Made by a program: the position numbers and the translations under genes. A stretch of 64,000 nt of DNA from Myxococcales bacterium (GTDB lineage Bacteria > Myxococcota_A > Polyangia > Haliangiales > Haliangiaceae): assembly GCA_016720595.1 (NCBI GenBank), contig JADKKI010000028.1, forward strand, positions 1 through 64,000, given 5' to 3'. Below, piece after piece: positions 30,945 through 40,084 of the stretch; within the stretch, counting starts at the first letter, position 1, and every line of letters starts with the position of its first letter. The notes under the pieces were generated by a model. That model was not told the origin of the DNA, searched no databases, and was given only the letters and a program-made list of their open reading frames with translations.

Positions 30945-33110
30945 GTGAACTCTGATCGTCGGCCTCTCCGTGCTTCCGTCTCGCTGATCGCCGGGCTCGC
31001 GCTCGCCGGCCTGGCTCTCCTGGCTCCGCCCGCCTCCGCCGTCGTGACGGCGACCTGGACGGTCGAGACCTACGCGCAGTTCGACGCGGGGGATGCGAGC
31101 AGCGCGTTCATCACCTCGACCGGCGAGGTCCGTGCCGGCTGGGACACCAAGCGCACCGCGCTCGAGGGCGATGCCGTGTGGTCGGCCGTGAAGCTCGCGG
31201 ACGGCAGCGTCCTGCTCGGCTCCGACGCGGGTGGCGCGGTGTTCCGCGTGCAGGGCGACACCTCGAAGAAGCTGGTCTCGATCCCTGGCGCGATCGCCGT
31301 GGTCTCGCTGGTCCAGACCACCGACGGCAGCGTGTGGGCCGGCGCGATGCCCGGCAACAAGCTGTGGAAGATCGATGTCGCCGGCGGCAAGGCCACGGCG
31401 GGCCCGCAGCTCGGCAAGGACGCGAAGGACGTCGAGACGATCTGGGCGCTCGCTGCCTCGGGCAACACCGTCTACGCCGGCACCGGCCCGTCGGGCAAGC
31501 TGTTCGCGATCACCGGTGGCAACGCGAAGGAGGTGTTCGACACCGACGACAAGCGCATCACCGCGCTGACCGTGACCACCGACGGCAAGGTGTGGATGGG
31601 CACGTCGGAGCGCGCGATCGTGTTCCGCTTCGATCCGAAGGACGGCAAGGCCCGCGCGATGGCGGACTTCGCGGGGAACGAGGTCTCGTCGCTCGCGCCG
31701 TATCGCGATGGCGTGGTCGCCGCCGCCAACGATCTCGCCGAGCAGCCGGCCGCCCAGGGCAAGACGCCCGCGCAGGTCGAGGCCGCCGAGAAGCCGAACG
31801 CTGGCAAGGGTCAGGCGGCGAAGGCCCCCGACGTGGGCACCAAGCCCGGCGCCGACAAGGATCCGCCGCCCGTCACCGACCTCGGTCGCAAGGGCGCGAA
31901 GAAGGGCAAGGGTGCGCTGTTCAAGATCGGCGGCGATGGTCGCCTCGATCAGCTCCACGCGCTGACCCAGACGTACTTCACCTCGCTCGCCGTGGCCGCC
32001 GATGGCTCGGTGTTCGCCGGCGCGGCCGACAAGGGCCGCATCTACATGGTCGATCCGGACGGCGCCGTCGCCACCGCGTTCGACGTCGACGAGCGCTCGG
32101 TCTCCCAGGTGTGGGCCGACAAGGCCGGCATCTCGTTCGCCACCGACGACACCGCCGCGACGTACCGCACCACCGGCCGCGCCGATCAGGGGAAGTACAT
32201 GAGCGACGTCCTCGACGCGAAGGCCGTGTCGCGGTTCGGCAAGCTGAGCTGGCTCACCACGGGCAAGACCAAGGTCGAGACCCGCAGTGGCAACACCGCG
32301 AAGCCCGGCGTCGGCTGGAGCGAGTGGCAGGCGCCCACCCAGAGCGGCAAGCTCGGCGGGGGCGCCGAGGGCGGCAAGATCGCGAGCCCGGCCGGCCGCT
32401 ACCTGCAGTTCCGCGTGGCCCTCGAGGACGACGACGCGCGCGTCCGCCGCGTCACCGCGTTCTATGTCCCGCAGAACCTCGCGACGCAGATCCAGGACGT
32501 CTCGGCCGAGCTCGCCGCCAAGGAGAGCCTCCCCACCCTCAAGGACTCGGCCGCCAAGCCGCGCTCGCCGGTGATGAAGCTCAAGTGGAAGATCGAGAAC
32601 CCGGACTCGGACGATACGGTCTACACCATCGAGGCCCGCCGCGACGGTGAGGCCAACTGGCGCCCGGTCTCCACGGGCAAGGCGCCGCTCACGGCCACCA
32701 CGTGGGACTGGAACACCGAGACCTATCCCGATGGCTGGTACCGCGTGCGTGTCACCGCGTCGGACTCGGCCGCGAACTCCCCCGACCGCGCGCTCACCAC
32801 CTCGCAGACCACCACGCTGTTCGCGATCGACAACACGCGCCCCGGCATCGACAACCTCACGGTCACGTACCCGAAGGCCCAGGCCCGCGCGGCGGATGCG
32901 ATCAGCACGCTGAGCGAGATGTCGTTCTCGGTCGACGATGGTCCGTGGCAGCTCGGCACGACGGCCGACGGCCTCTACGACGACCTCTCCGAGGACCTGC
33001 GGATCGATCTGCCGACGGGCCTACCGCGCGGCACGCACACGCTCGCAGTGCGCGTGGCTGATGCTTCGGGCAACGTGGGCTCGACCTCGACGACGTTCGT
33101 CATCAAGTAG
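30945..33110 (+). CDS. Secreted beta-propeller protein with C-terminal Ig/FnIII-like region
   Basis: The 721-residue protein starts at GTG with GGGGGA upstream and has a signal peptide (LAPPASA-V). Residues ~50-420 contain repeated blades of the form DGSVLLGSDAGGAVFRV, TDGSVWAGAMPGNKLWKID and DGSVFAGAADKGRIYMVDPD, a WD/two-component-regulator-like propeller, interrupted by a charged linker near 265-325 (AEQPAAQGKTPAQ...). The last ~220 residues look like two Ig/fibronectin modules (TTWDWNTETYPDGWYRVRVT). Probably an envelope binding protein; the ligand is unknown. Confidence 0.78.
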   Translation: MNSDRRPLRASVSLIAGLALAGLALLAPPASAVVTATWTVETYAQFDAGDASSAFITSTGEVRAGWDTKRTALEGDAVWSAVKLADGSVLLGSDAGGAVFRVQGDTSKKLVSIPGAIAVVSLVQTTDGSVWAGAMPGNKLWKIDVAGGKATAGPQLGKDAKDVETIWALAASGNTVYAGTGPSGKLFAITGGNAKEVFDTDDKRITALTVTTDGKVWMGTSERAIVFRFDPKDGKARAMADFAGNEVSSLAPYRDGVVAAANDLAEQPAAQGKTPAQVEAAEKPNAGKGQAAKAPDVGTKPGADKDPPPVTDLGRKGAKKGKGALFKIGGDGRLDQLHALTQTYFTSLAVAADGSVFAGAADKGRIYMVDPDGAVATAFDVDERSVSQVWADKAGISFATDDTAATYRTTGRADQGKYMSDVLDAKAVSRFGKLSWLTTGKTKVETRSGNTAKPGVGWSEWQAPTQSGKLGGGAEGGKIASPAGRYLQFRVALEDDDARVRRVTAFYVPQNLATQIQDVSAELAAKESLPTLKDSAAKPRSPVMKLKWKIENPDSDDTVYTIEARRDGEANWRPVSTGKAPLTATTWDWNTETYPDGWYRVRVTASDSAANSPDRALTTSQTTTLFAIDNTRPGIDNLTVTYPKAQARAADAISTLSEMSFSVDDGPWQLGTTADGLYDDLSEDLRIDLPTGLPRGTHTLAVRVADASGNVGSTSTTFVIK

Positions 33111-33123
33111 CGCCGCGGGAACC

Positions 33124-33897
33124 TCAGCGGATGGTGAAGGTGCCGAGCGTGCCCATCTGCGGATCCGCAACGGGGGCGTCGCGGATCACGTAGTAGTAGC
33201 CGGCAGCCGTCCCCCCGAGCACGACCACCGAGGTCGCGAGCCAGAACCAGCCCGACGACAGGATCCCGCCGCGCTCTGTGGTCTTGTGTGGGGGTGGCAA
33301 CCCGGGCGGCTTTGGATCGCTGGGATCTGTCACCTTGGGTGGAGGGGCCACGAGCACGGTCTCGGCACGCGCTCCCCGCGGGATGGTCACCTCACGCGAC
33401 ACGAGCTGCTCGGTCCCGCGCGACGCCGAGATCGTATGCTTGCCCGGATCGACGGGAATCGGTGCGTCGAGATCGCTCGGCGGCAACGCGCGCCGGTCGA
33501 GCTCGACGACGATCGATGCCTTGAACCCAGTGACCGTGATCCGGATCGTCGGGATCTGGGTGTCGAGGTCCGCGAGCTTGCCATGGGCCACCTTCCGGAA
33601 CTTCTCGTTGGCGTCACCGGGCACGGTGATCTCGAGGAACTTGCGGTAGCTCACGCGTGCCTCGATCAGGAGGTCGGTCTGCTCCTGCGCCGCCGCCAGG
33701 TTGAACAGCGTCAGCGGCTTGGGGGCCAGCTGGTAGGACGCCTGGAACTTCTCGCGTGCGGAGGTCCAGTCCTTGTTCTTCGCCGCGGAGATGCCCTCTT
33801 GCTTGAGGGTCTCTGCATCAGGATCGGCCAGCGCGATGGCTGGGCCGACGGCACAGAACCCGACCACGAGGAACAGGCTGAGGGTGCGCATGATCAC
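33124..33897 (-). CDS. TPR/PEGA-type exported protein with C-terminal membrane helix
   Basis: The 257-residue protein has a signal peptide (VGFCAVGPAIALA-D), a TPR-like region (AREKFQASYQLAPKPLTLFN), a beta segment of PEGA type (VVELDRRALPPSDLDAPIPV then DPGKHTISASRG) and a C-terminal helix FWLATSVVVLGGTAAGYYY. It is the last of four overlapping genes headed by two lipoproteins and a kinase. Such TPR-PEGA proteins are common beside kinases in myxobacteria; the role is unknown. Confidence 0.75.
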   Translation of the reverse strand: MIMRTLSLFLVVGFCAVGPAIALADPDAETLKQEGISAAKNKDWTSAREKFQASYQLAPKPLTLFNLAAAQEQTDLLIEARVSYRKFLEITVPGDANEKFRKVAHGKLADLDTQIPTIRITVTGFKASIVVELDRRALPPSDLDAPIPVDPGKHTISASRGTEQLVSREVTIPRGARAETVLVAPPPKVTDPSDPKPPGLPPPHKTTERGGILSSGWFWLATSVVVLGGTAAGYYYVIRDAPVADPQMGTLGTFTIR

Positions 33898-35513
33898 TCC
33901 GAGAGGACCGTTCCGCCGACGTTGACCGGCCGCTTGGGGGCCTTGCGCTTCGCCGGCGGCGGCTTCAACGGCTTGCCTTTCGGTTGCGGTGTTTCGTCGG
34001 CGAGCACCGAACCATCGACATCGATCGCCTGAGGCTGTTGCGCTGCTGCTTCGGCCGAGGACTTGCCAACCCGCTTGGAGGGTGTGCGTGCCGGCGTCGA
34101 CGCGGCGGTGGGCGTGCGCGCGGATCCGACGGCCGTGCCCGGGATCGCGGGCGGCGAGACCATTGCCGGAGTGGCCACTGGTGGAGGCGTCGCAGGCAAG
34201 GGAGACGGAGGCGTCGCCACGGGTGATGCCGTGGGCGTGGCAGGTGGCCGGTTCGTCGACGTCGACACCGGAGGTCGCGATGGTTGGACCTCGGCCTGGT
34301 CAGCCCCGCCACCGCGGAGCGCGAACAACGTGATCACGAGCCCGGCGACGAGGACGCCCGCGGCGAACACGAGATAGCCGGTTGATCGAATCCGGGCGAT
34401 CGGCGCGGTCTGCACCTCGCCCGCTGCCCGCAACGACGAGGCCGCGCTCGGCGACGGAGGCAACATCGCGGTGTCGGCGTCATCGACGCCGGGCGGCGGA
34501 GTCTGTCGTGGCGGAGTGTTCGGCGTGGTCGCCTTGTCGTCCTCCGGCTCGCTGGGCGTCGGCGACGGCCCCATGGTCTCCCGGACCTTCGTCACCAGAG
34601 AGGGGATCGCCTCCTCGGGGATCGAGACCGCCGTCGGCACCGCGTGCATCAGCTGACGTCGAAACTCCTGCGCCGTCTGGAGTCGCTGTGCGGGATCCCG
34701 CGCCGTCGCTCGAAGCACGACACCATCCAACGCAGGCGGGACGCTGGGGTTCAGTCGCGACGGAGGCGGAATCTCGGGGTTGCGAACGAGCTCGAGCACC
34801 GCGAGATCATCCGTGCCCTTGAACAGCGGCTTGCAGGTCAAGAGCTCCCACAGCACCACGCCAAGCGCATAGACATCGGCGCTGCGGTCGACGTTCTTGC
34901 CCCAGGCTTGCTCCGGCGACATGTAGCGCAACTTGCCCTTGAGGCCCGACCCATCCTGGGTGGTGTTGAGCCGGTTGCGGGCCTTCGCGATCCCGAAGTC
35001 GATGACCTTGATGTTGCCGTCGCGGGTCAACAGGATGTTCGATGGCGAGACATCGCGGTGCACGATATTCAGCGGCTGGCCATCGGTGCCAAGTGTCTCG
35101 TGCGCCGCATGAAGGCCGGAGGCGGTCTCGATCACGATGTGCACGGCGACCTCGGGCGAGAGCAGCTCGCCGCGGCGGTTCATCGTCCGTAGCAGCTGAT
35201 CGACGGAGCAGCCGTCGACGAACTCCATCACGATGAAGTACACGCCGTCGTGCTCACCGAACCGCTCGACGTAGACCACATTCTTGTGGCTGATGTGCGA
35301 CGAGATCTGAGCCTCGTCGATGAACATCCGGACGATCAGCTCGTCCTCGGCGAGATGCGGATGGATGACTTTGATCACCACCGGGCGCGACACCCCCGCC
35401 GCGCCATGCCGGCGCCCGAGGAACAGCGTGGCCATGCCGCCCGCGCGCAGCTTCGAAAGGATCTCGTACTCGCCGATCCGGTCCCCCTTCTGGAACAGCT
35501 CACGCGCGCTCAT
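33894..35513 (-). CDS. Membrane-anchored Ser/Thr protein kinase
   Basis: The 539-residue protein has the kinase domain at about 15-275: GEYEILSKLRAGGMATLFLG, VVIKVI, VHRDVSPSNILL (HRD with Asp; Ser in place of the usual Lys two positions later, as often seen in myxobacterial kinases), VIDFGIAKAR and LRYMSPEQAWG. A membrane helix is near 380-402 (GYLVFAAGVLVAGLVITLFA). The outer ~135 residues are Pro/Thr-rich without a clear domain, so ligand sensing may be indirect via the coexpressed lipoproteins. The ATGA overlaps on both sides fix its place in the four-gene operon. Confidence 0.92.
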   Translation of the reverse strand: MSARELFQKGDRIGEYEILSKLRAGGMATLFLGRRHGAAGVSRPVVIKVIHPHLAEDELIVRMFIDEAQISSHISHKNVVYVERFGEHDGVYFIVMEFVDGCSVDQLLRTMNRRGELLSPEVAVHIVIETASGLHAAHETLGTDGQPLNIVHRDVSPSNILLTRDGNIKVIDFGIAKARNRLNTTQDGSGLKGKLRYMSPEQAWGKNVDRSADVYALGVVLWELLTCKPLFKGTDDLAVLELVRNPEIPPPSRLNPSVPPALDGVVLRATARDPAQRLQTAQEFRRQLMHAVPTAVSIPEEAIPSLVTKVRETMGPSPTPSEPEDDKATTPNTPPRQTPPPGVDDADTAMLPPSPSAASSLRAAGEVQTAPIARIRSTGYLVFAAGVLVAGLVITLFALRGGGADQAEVQPSRPPVSTSTNRPPATPTASPVATPPSPLPATPPPVATPAMVSPPAIPGTAVGSARTPTAASTPARTPSKRVGKSSAEAAAQQPQAIDVDGSVLADETPQPKGKPLKPPPAKRKAPKRPVNVGGTVLSE

Positions 35514-36634
35514 CGCGGCCGCAGCTCCACCACCGGGAACGGATCGACGATCCGTCGCGACGAGAACTCGGTGTAGCCACACGGCGTGACTCCGTCCGCG
35601 CACGTGCCCTCCGACGTGCACATCGCGGCGGAGCAGCCCTTGGCGGCCTTGTTGGTCACCCCGATCGTGGCGAACGCGCCCTTCGCGCGATCGACGTTCG
35701 GCACGGTGGCCGTCATCTCCGGGTAGCCCACGTAGACCCGATTCGTCGTCTCCTCGAGAGCCACACTGAACGTCAAGCGCCCTTGCGCCGCGTTGCCACA
35801 CGGCGCGCCCGACGTGAAGCACGCCTCCTTCCACGTGATCCACAGCAGGCGATTCGGCATCTCGCCGCTGACCACGAGACAGACCCCCTGCGGTCCAGTC
35901 TTGAGATCATCCCAGAACGGCAACACCCCCGCCGCCGCGAACCCATCCTCGCCCAGCGACCGCGGCGCCCCGACCGCCGAGATCAGGGCGTTGGGTGCGG
36001 TCGCCCCGAACCCGATGTAGCCGTTCGTTCCCACCCACAGCTGGTCCACGCGGGTGCCGTAGAACGAGAACGGAAACGGCATCGGTGGAACGAGCGGCGA
36101 CGACACTTCTGCTTCGTCGCTGCTGATCAGCACGCGTGCCGGCGTCGCCGACAGCCCACACGCATCGCGAATCGCGAACGTACTGGGCACACTCGCGTAG
36201 CGTTGTTCGCCGCAGCCTTCGCGCGCCACGGGTTCGGGCAGCCCGATGAAGCCGCCTGTCCCGACGGCGGGACAGGGCCCCGGCATGCACGTTCGATCGA
36301 GCACGAAGCGCAGCTCGACGCTCTGCTGGTCATCGAACCTCACCGAATCACTCGCGCTCGCCAGCGCCAGCCCGTCGCGCAGCCCGGTCACGGTCACGGT
36401 CGCGTCCGTGAGCCCCTCGCCAGGAAGCAGCGTGACCGACCCGGGCAGATCGGCTGCCGTGATCGGGATCTCCTCGACCAGCGGATCACCCTGCCCGGCG
36501 ATCTCGAACCGCAGTGTGTCGAGGGCGCAAGGCACGCCGAGGGTCGTGTCCACGGTGACCAACACCTCCGTCGCCGGATCCTCGGGCCGACACGCCGCGA
36601 GCAACATCAGGGCGAACGTCGCAGCGCGAATCAC
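35510..36634 (-). CDS. Hypothetical lipoprotein
   Basis: The 374-residue protein starts at GTG (MIRAATFALMLLAACRPE), a lipoprotein signal. The middle (FSFYGTRVDQLWVGTNGYIG, VLPFWDDLKTG) resembles nidogen-like extracellular beta domains, a resemblance only. Several Cys pairs (CGLSATP, CSAAMCTSEGTC) suggest disulfides, typical of secreted proteins. It overlaps the upstream lipoprotein by GTGA and the kinase by ATGA. Confidence 0.75.
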   Translation of the reverse strand: MIRAATFALMLLAACRPEDPATEVLVTVDTTLGVPCALDTLRFEIAGQGDPLVEEIPITAADLPGSVTLLPGEGLTDATVTVTGLRDGLALASASDSVRFDDQQSVELRFVLDRTCMPGPCPAVGTGGFIGLPEPVAREGCGEQRYASVPSTFAIRDACGLSATPARVLISSDEAEVSSPLVPPMPFPFSFYGTRVDQLWVGTNGYIGFGATAPNALISAVGAPRSLGEDGFAAAGVLPFWDDLKTGPQGVCLVVSGEMPNRLLWITWKEACFTSGAPCGNAAQGRLTFSVALEETTNRVYVGYPEMTATVPNVDRAKGAFATIGVTNKAAKGCSAAMCTSEGTCADGVTPCGYTEFSSRRIVDPFPVVELRPR

Positions 36635-37824
36635 GGACTGGCCACCCGCGGAGAGATCCGGAACCGGGACTGGAAGAACAGCGGCCCCGGGAAGCCAGCG
36701 ACGCCATCGATCAGCGTGTCCCCGAACGGCGGCATGCAGATCAGGTTCGCGAGCTGCGAGATGTAGTAGCCATCGTGGACCTCGGCCGCGCCTGTTGCGA
36801 CGATCGTCCCCGAGTCGGGGAAGCACGGCGTGGTCGCCGCGTTCGAGCAGTGACCGCGCTGCGTCGCCGGGTCCCAGACGCAGGTGCCTGGTGAGGCGCA
36901 GGCGTGGTTCGCCGTGACATATGCGACGTTGCCGGGCCCGGTGGCGGCCCCGCACGTGGTGTTGTTCGGGCAGTTGCTGTTGCTCTGGCACGGGTCGCCG
37001 TTGCTACACATGCCACACCAGCACTTCTGCGCCGTCCCTGTCGGAGAGGTGCACTTCGGCCGCGTGCTATCGAGCGTCCACGCACGGGATCCGGTGGTCG
37101 TGCCGTTCGCCGGGAGCGGGATCGTGATGCCTCCTGCGGACACCGGGCAATCGAAGCTCGTGAAGCTCGAGGTCTTGGTCCCGATGCCGTTGACGTCGCA
37201 CATGTTGCCACCGATGGAGCAGGTGCCGCCCTTGACGCCATCGAAGGTAGCCGGGTCACCGTTGCACTGCTTGCACTGCTCGAGCACGACCTTGACGGCC
37301 ATGTTCATCACGGACATGTCGAGCTCGCCCGTCGCGAGATCGATCACGCCCTGCATCGGATCCCCCGAGCCCACGCTGGATGCGGGCGGCTCGAAATAGA
37401 CGATCGCGCAGGTCGGGACGATCAGCATCGACGAGATCGGGGGAAAGATGAACCGACAGGCACCCGTCGGGCACTCCGCATCGGCGGTGCAGGTCTTGCT
37501 GATGTCGTCGAGGCAGCGCTGGGAGACCACGGGCTTGACCACGGGATCCGAGCGCACCGGGCCGCGGATCTTGCAGCGCCGACAATCGCTATCGCAGTCC
37601 GAGACCTTGACGGTCGTGTCCGATCCGATCGCGAGACCGAGACCGTGAGCGGCTCCCTTGTACCCGGGATCGAACCGCGAGTTCTGACCGATCAGCTCCA
37701 TCTCGAGGTGGGTCGGGCACGCTCGGGCGATCGCATCGCCGACCGGTGGGAGCGGAGCCTCGTGCGATCCACACGCAGCCCACGCGAGCACCGCCAGCAT
37801 CACCTGCAGTCGTACGAAAACCAC
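36631..37824 (-). CDS. Cys-rich hypothetical lipoprotein
   Basis: The 397-residue protein starts at GTG 37824 (MVFVRLQVMLAVLAWAACGS), chosen because TACAGT lies 8 nt upstream and because it gives a proper lipobox. Many Cys residues fall in short repeats with Asn/Ser/Pro (CQSNSNCPNNTTC), suggesting a disulfide-rich secreted protein. The C-terminal region, VATGAAEVHDGYYISQLANL, is less Cys-rich. No named family is recognised. It heads the operon with the second lipoprotein, kinase and TPR protein. Confidence 0.72.
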   Translation of the reverse strand: MVFVRLQVMLAVLAWAACGSHEAPLPPVGDAIARACPTHLEMELIGQNSRFDPGYKGAAHGLGLAIGSDTTVKVSDCDSDCRRCKIRGPVRSDPVVKPVVSQRCLDDISKTCTADAECPTGACRFIFPPISSMLIVPTCAIVYFEPPASSVGSGDPMQGVIDLATGELDMSVMNMAVKVVLEQCKQCNGDPATFDGVKGGTCSIGGNMCDVNGIGTKTSSFTSFDCPVSAGGITIPLPANGTTTGSRAWTLDSTRPKCTSPTGTAQKCWCGMCSNGDPCQSNSNCPNNTTCGAATGPGNVAYVTANHACASPGTCVWDPATQRGHCSNAATTPCFPDSGTIVATGAAEVHDGYYISQLANLICMPPFGDTLIDGVAGFPGPLFFQSRFRISPRVASP

Positions 37825-37832
37825 CGACTCTG

Positions 37833-37838
37833 ACTGTA
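37833..37838 (-). promoter_or_regulatory. Putative -10 box (TACAGT) of the kinase operon
   Basis: TACAGT on the minus strand ends 8 nt before the GTG start of the first lipoprotein. It supports that GTG and would drive the whole four-gene operon. Confidence 0.45.
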
Positions 37839-37893
37839 TCAAACTGGCGAGGCACAACGCGTGTAGGTGGGCTGAGTACAGCCACCAGCCGGC

Positions 37894-38505
37894 TCAGCGT
37901 GACGCCGCTCGGAGAGCGAGCAGTTCTGCTTCGAGCGCGGCGATCTTCGCATCACGCGCGGCAAGAGCCGCCGTCACATCCGCGGCCTCGAGACGCTGCG
38001 GGATGTGCTGGGGGCAGTTCGCGTCCCACGCGGTCACGTGGATCACGATCACTTGCTCCGGTCGGGCGTCGTACCCGGCGGGCGTCAGCGACCCGAGCAG
38101 CGCCGGGTCATCCTCCACCACCCGCGCCTCGCCCCAGATCTTCACCCGCTGCTTGTGCGCGTAGTCGATCAGGAACAGGTGGACCTTCGGGTTCTCGGTC
38201 AGGTTCCCCTGCGAGATGTACTGCCGGTTTCCGCGAAAGTCTGCGAACGCGAGCGTGTGCGGATCGAGCACGCGCAGGAACCCCGGTGGGCCACCGCGGT
38301 GCTGGATGTATGGCTGCCCGGCGGCGTTCGCCGTGGCCAGAAACCAGCTGGTCTGCTGCCCGATGAACGCGGCGAGGTCTTCATCGATCTCGGTCTGCCA
38401 GCCGCCGCGACGCTCCATCCGTGCGTAGGCCTCACGCGAACCCTTGCGGGCCTGGATCGATTTGACGGCGGAGGTGAATGCGACGTCGCTGGATGGCTGG
38501 GCCAT
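37894..38505 (-). CDS. Pyridoxamine 5'-phosphate oxidase-like flavin-binding protein
   Basis: The 203-residue protein has PPOX-family features: IGQQTSWFLATANAAGQPYI, HRGGPPGFLRVLDPHTLAFAD, NRQYISQGNLTENPKVHLFL and VKIWGEARVVEDDP. A C-terminal coiled helix (AALAARDAKIAALEAELLAL) is added. Such proteins bind FMN or F420 and reduce small molecules; the substrate is unknown. Starts at 38505 and, 14 codons upstream, 38547 are both open; the former fits family length. Upstream is the G/C tract. Confidence 0.85.
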   Translation of the reverse strand: MAQPSSDVAFTSAVKSIQARKGSREAYARMERRGGWQTEIDEDLAAFIGQQTSWFLATANAAGQPYIQHRGGPPGFLRVLDPHTLAFADFRGNRQYISQGNLTENPKVHLFLIDYAHKQRVKIWGEARVVEDDPALLGSLTPAGYDARPEQVIVIHVTAWDANCPQHIPQRLEAADVTAALAARDAKIAALEAELLALRAASR

Positions 38506-38596
38506 GGACGCAGGATCGGGCCGGATCGGCATCACAACAATCGCCATTGATCGCAAGTCACTGTTTCGATCTTTGCAATAACGCCCCGGGCCCGCG

Positions 38597-38680
38597 GAGG
38601 GCGGGGGGGGGGCGGGGGGGGGCGCGGCGGGGGGGCGGGGGGCGGGGGGGGGGGGGCCGCGCGGGCGCGGGGCCCGGGTA
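38597..38680. repeat. Pure G/C low-complexity tract with long G runs
   Basis: About 80 bases made of G and C only, in runs of 6-13 G separated by single C or CGC. It does not continue the codon pattern of either neighbouring gene. It may be a poorly resolved assembly stretch or a real G-quadruplex-prone element between two minus-strand genes. Confidence 0.85.
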
Positions 38681-38695
38681 GCAGGGCGCTCGCCG

Positions 38696-39088
38696 CTACG
38701 TGACGAGCGCCGCGTCGAGATCGAGGACGATCGCGTAGTCGCGCGGGGCCGCATCACCGCGCGCGGTCCACGTGGTGTGCAGCGTGCCGTGGATCCGCAC
38801 CTTGCCCTGCCCCAGCTCGGTGATCTCGAGCTCGGAGCGCGCGGGGACGATGGTGCCGGGTTCACCGTCGAGGGTGACCGTGCCCGGGCGATCGAGGTAA
38901 GCGACCACCAGCGGGCTCGGTCCAGGGAGCGCGGGCCGCGCGCCGGTGCCGGTCACCACCAGCTGCGGGATCGGACCTTCGAGGAGGACCTCGAGATCCC
39001 AGCCCGGCCGCGCCGAGTACAGGTGATAGAGGTCGAGGACCGCGCTCGTGACCTTCGCCCGCTGAGCTCCGAACAGGATCTCGCCCAC
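38696..39088 (-). CDS. Small hypothetical protein
   Basis: The 130-residue protein starts at GTG five bases after the previous stop: MGEILFGAQRAKVTSAVLDL. It is beta-rich (WDLEVLLEGPIPQLVVTGTG, TVTLDGEPGTIVPARSELEI) and ends IVLDLDAALVT. No signal peptide and no recognised family. It is last in the long lipoprotein operon. Confidence 0.6.
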   Translation of the reverse strand: MGEILFGAQRAKVTSAVLDLYHLYSARPGWDLEVLLEGPIPQLVVTGTGARPALPGPSPLVVAYLDRPGTVTLDGEPGTIVPARSELEITELGQGKVRIHGTLHTTWTARGDAAPRDYAIVLDLDAALVT

Positions 39089-39093
39089 GGGTG

Positions 39094-40059
39094 CTATGGG
39101 CTGCCGAGCTGGCCGATCACGAGCTGCATGATGTTGTTCAGCTGCTGCTCGTTCATGCCGAGCGCGACCACGAGGTCGGCGGCGTCGGTGGTGATGTCGA
39201 GCTTGTCGAACATCGCGCGCACCATGCCGATCTGGCCGTTGATCATCTGCTGGAGCTGCTGCGCCTGCGCCGCGCCTTCGAGGCGGAGGCGCATGTTCAT
39301 GGTCAGGCCGGCGGCCAGGTTGACCGAGCCGACGATCGCCTTCGGACGGCTCCCGAGCGCGCTCGCAGCCTGATCGAACACCGAGGAGCTGCCGTTCAGG
39401 ATCATCCACATCGAGCTCTCGAGATCGGTCAGCTTGACGAGCTCGTTGAACGCGGGCGAGGTCCGCAGCGGCACGCCGGCGGCGAGCACCGCCTGGAGCT
39501 GCGCCTTGCTCGCGGTGGGCCCGATCACGGCGACCACCGTCGAGGCATCGACGAACGCGAACGCGACCGTGCTCGGCGGGGTCTCGGTGCCGCGGATCGA
39601 GACGATGCCGTCCTCGATCACGACCTTCTGATCGCCCTTCTGCTGCGCCTTGGCCATGCAGCCCATCAGCTGTGGCCGATCGAGGCCGTGCACGACCATC
39701 ACGCCGTCGGGCGTGTTCTGCTTGAGGTTCTTGATGCCGATCGTGATCGCGTGGACCGTGGTCATCGGATCGAAGCCACAGGTCGCCTCGAACGCGCGGA
39801 GCCGGTCACCACCGGCGGTCGACAGCCGGCCCGCGAGCTGCGGCCACAGCGCACTCTTGCGCACCGAATCGACGTCGAGACCGAGGATGACCTCGGCGTC
39901 CACGGGCAGAAAGCCCAGCGGATCGGCGACCGTCGCGGTGTAGTCCACGGCCTTCGGCGCGACGGTGTTGCCCGGCGGCGGGGCAACGGTCGTCGTGCCG
40001 CCCCCCTTGAAGCAGGAGGCGAACACGAGGGAGCCGACCAGCAGCGCGCGCTTGAGCAT
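39094..40059 (-). CDS. Lipoprotein of a local paralogous family (copy 3)
   Basis: The 321-residue protein begins MLKRALLVGSLVFASCF, a lipoprotein signal. It shares the pattern of the first gene of the same operon: FLPVDAEVILGLD, CGFDPMTTVHAITIG, DGVMVVHGLDRPQLMGCM and, near the end, KLDITTDAADLVV. The family is unnamed to me; the three copies suggest a set of related envelope proteins. It follows the phosphoesterase gene with a 25-nt gap. Confidence 0.8.
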   Translation of the reverse strand: MLKRALLVGSLVFASCFKGGGTTTVAPPPGNTVAPKAVDYTATVADPLGFLPVDAEVILGLDVDSVRKSALWPQLAGRLSTAGGDRLRAFEATCGFDPMTTVHAITIGIKNLKQNTPDGVMVVHGLDRPQLMGCMAKAQQKGDQKVVIEDGIVSIRGTETPPSTVAFAFVDASTVVAVIGPTASKAQLQAVLAAGVPLRTSPAFNELVKLTDLESSMWMILNGSSSVFDQAASALGSRPKAIVGSVNLAAGLTMNMRLRLEGAAQAQQLQQMINGQIGMVRAMFDKLDITTDAADLVVALGMNEQQLNNIMQLVIGQLGSP

Positions 40060-40084
40060 GCCTAGAGGGGTAGCACGCGTGCGA

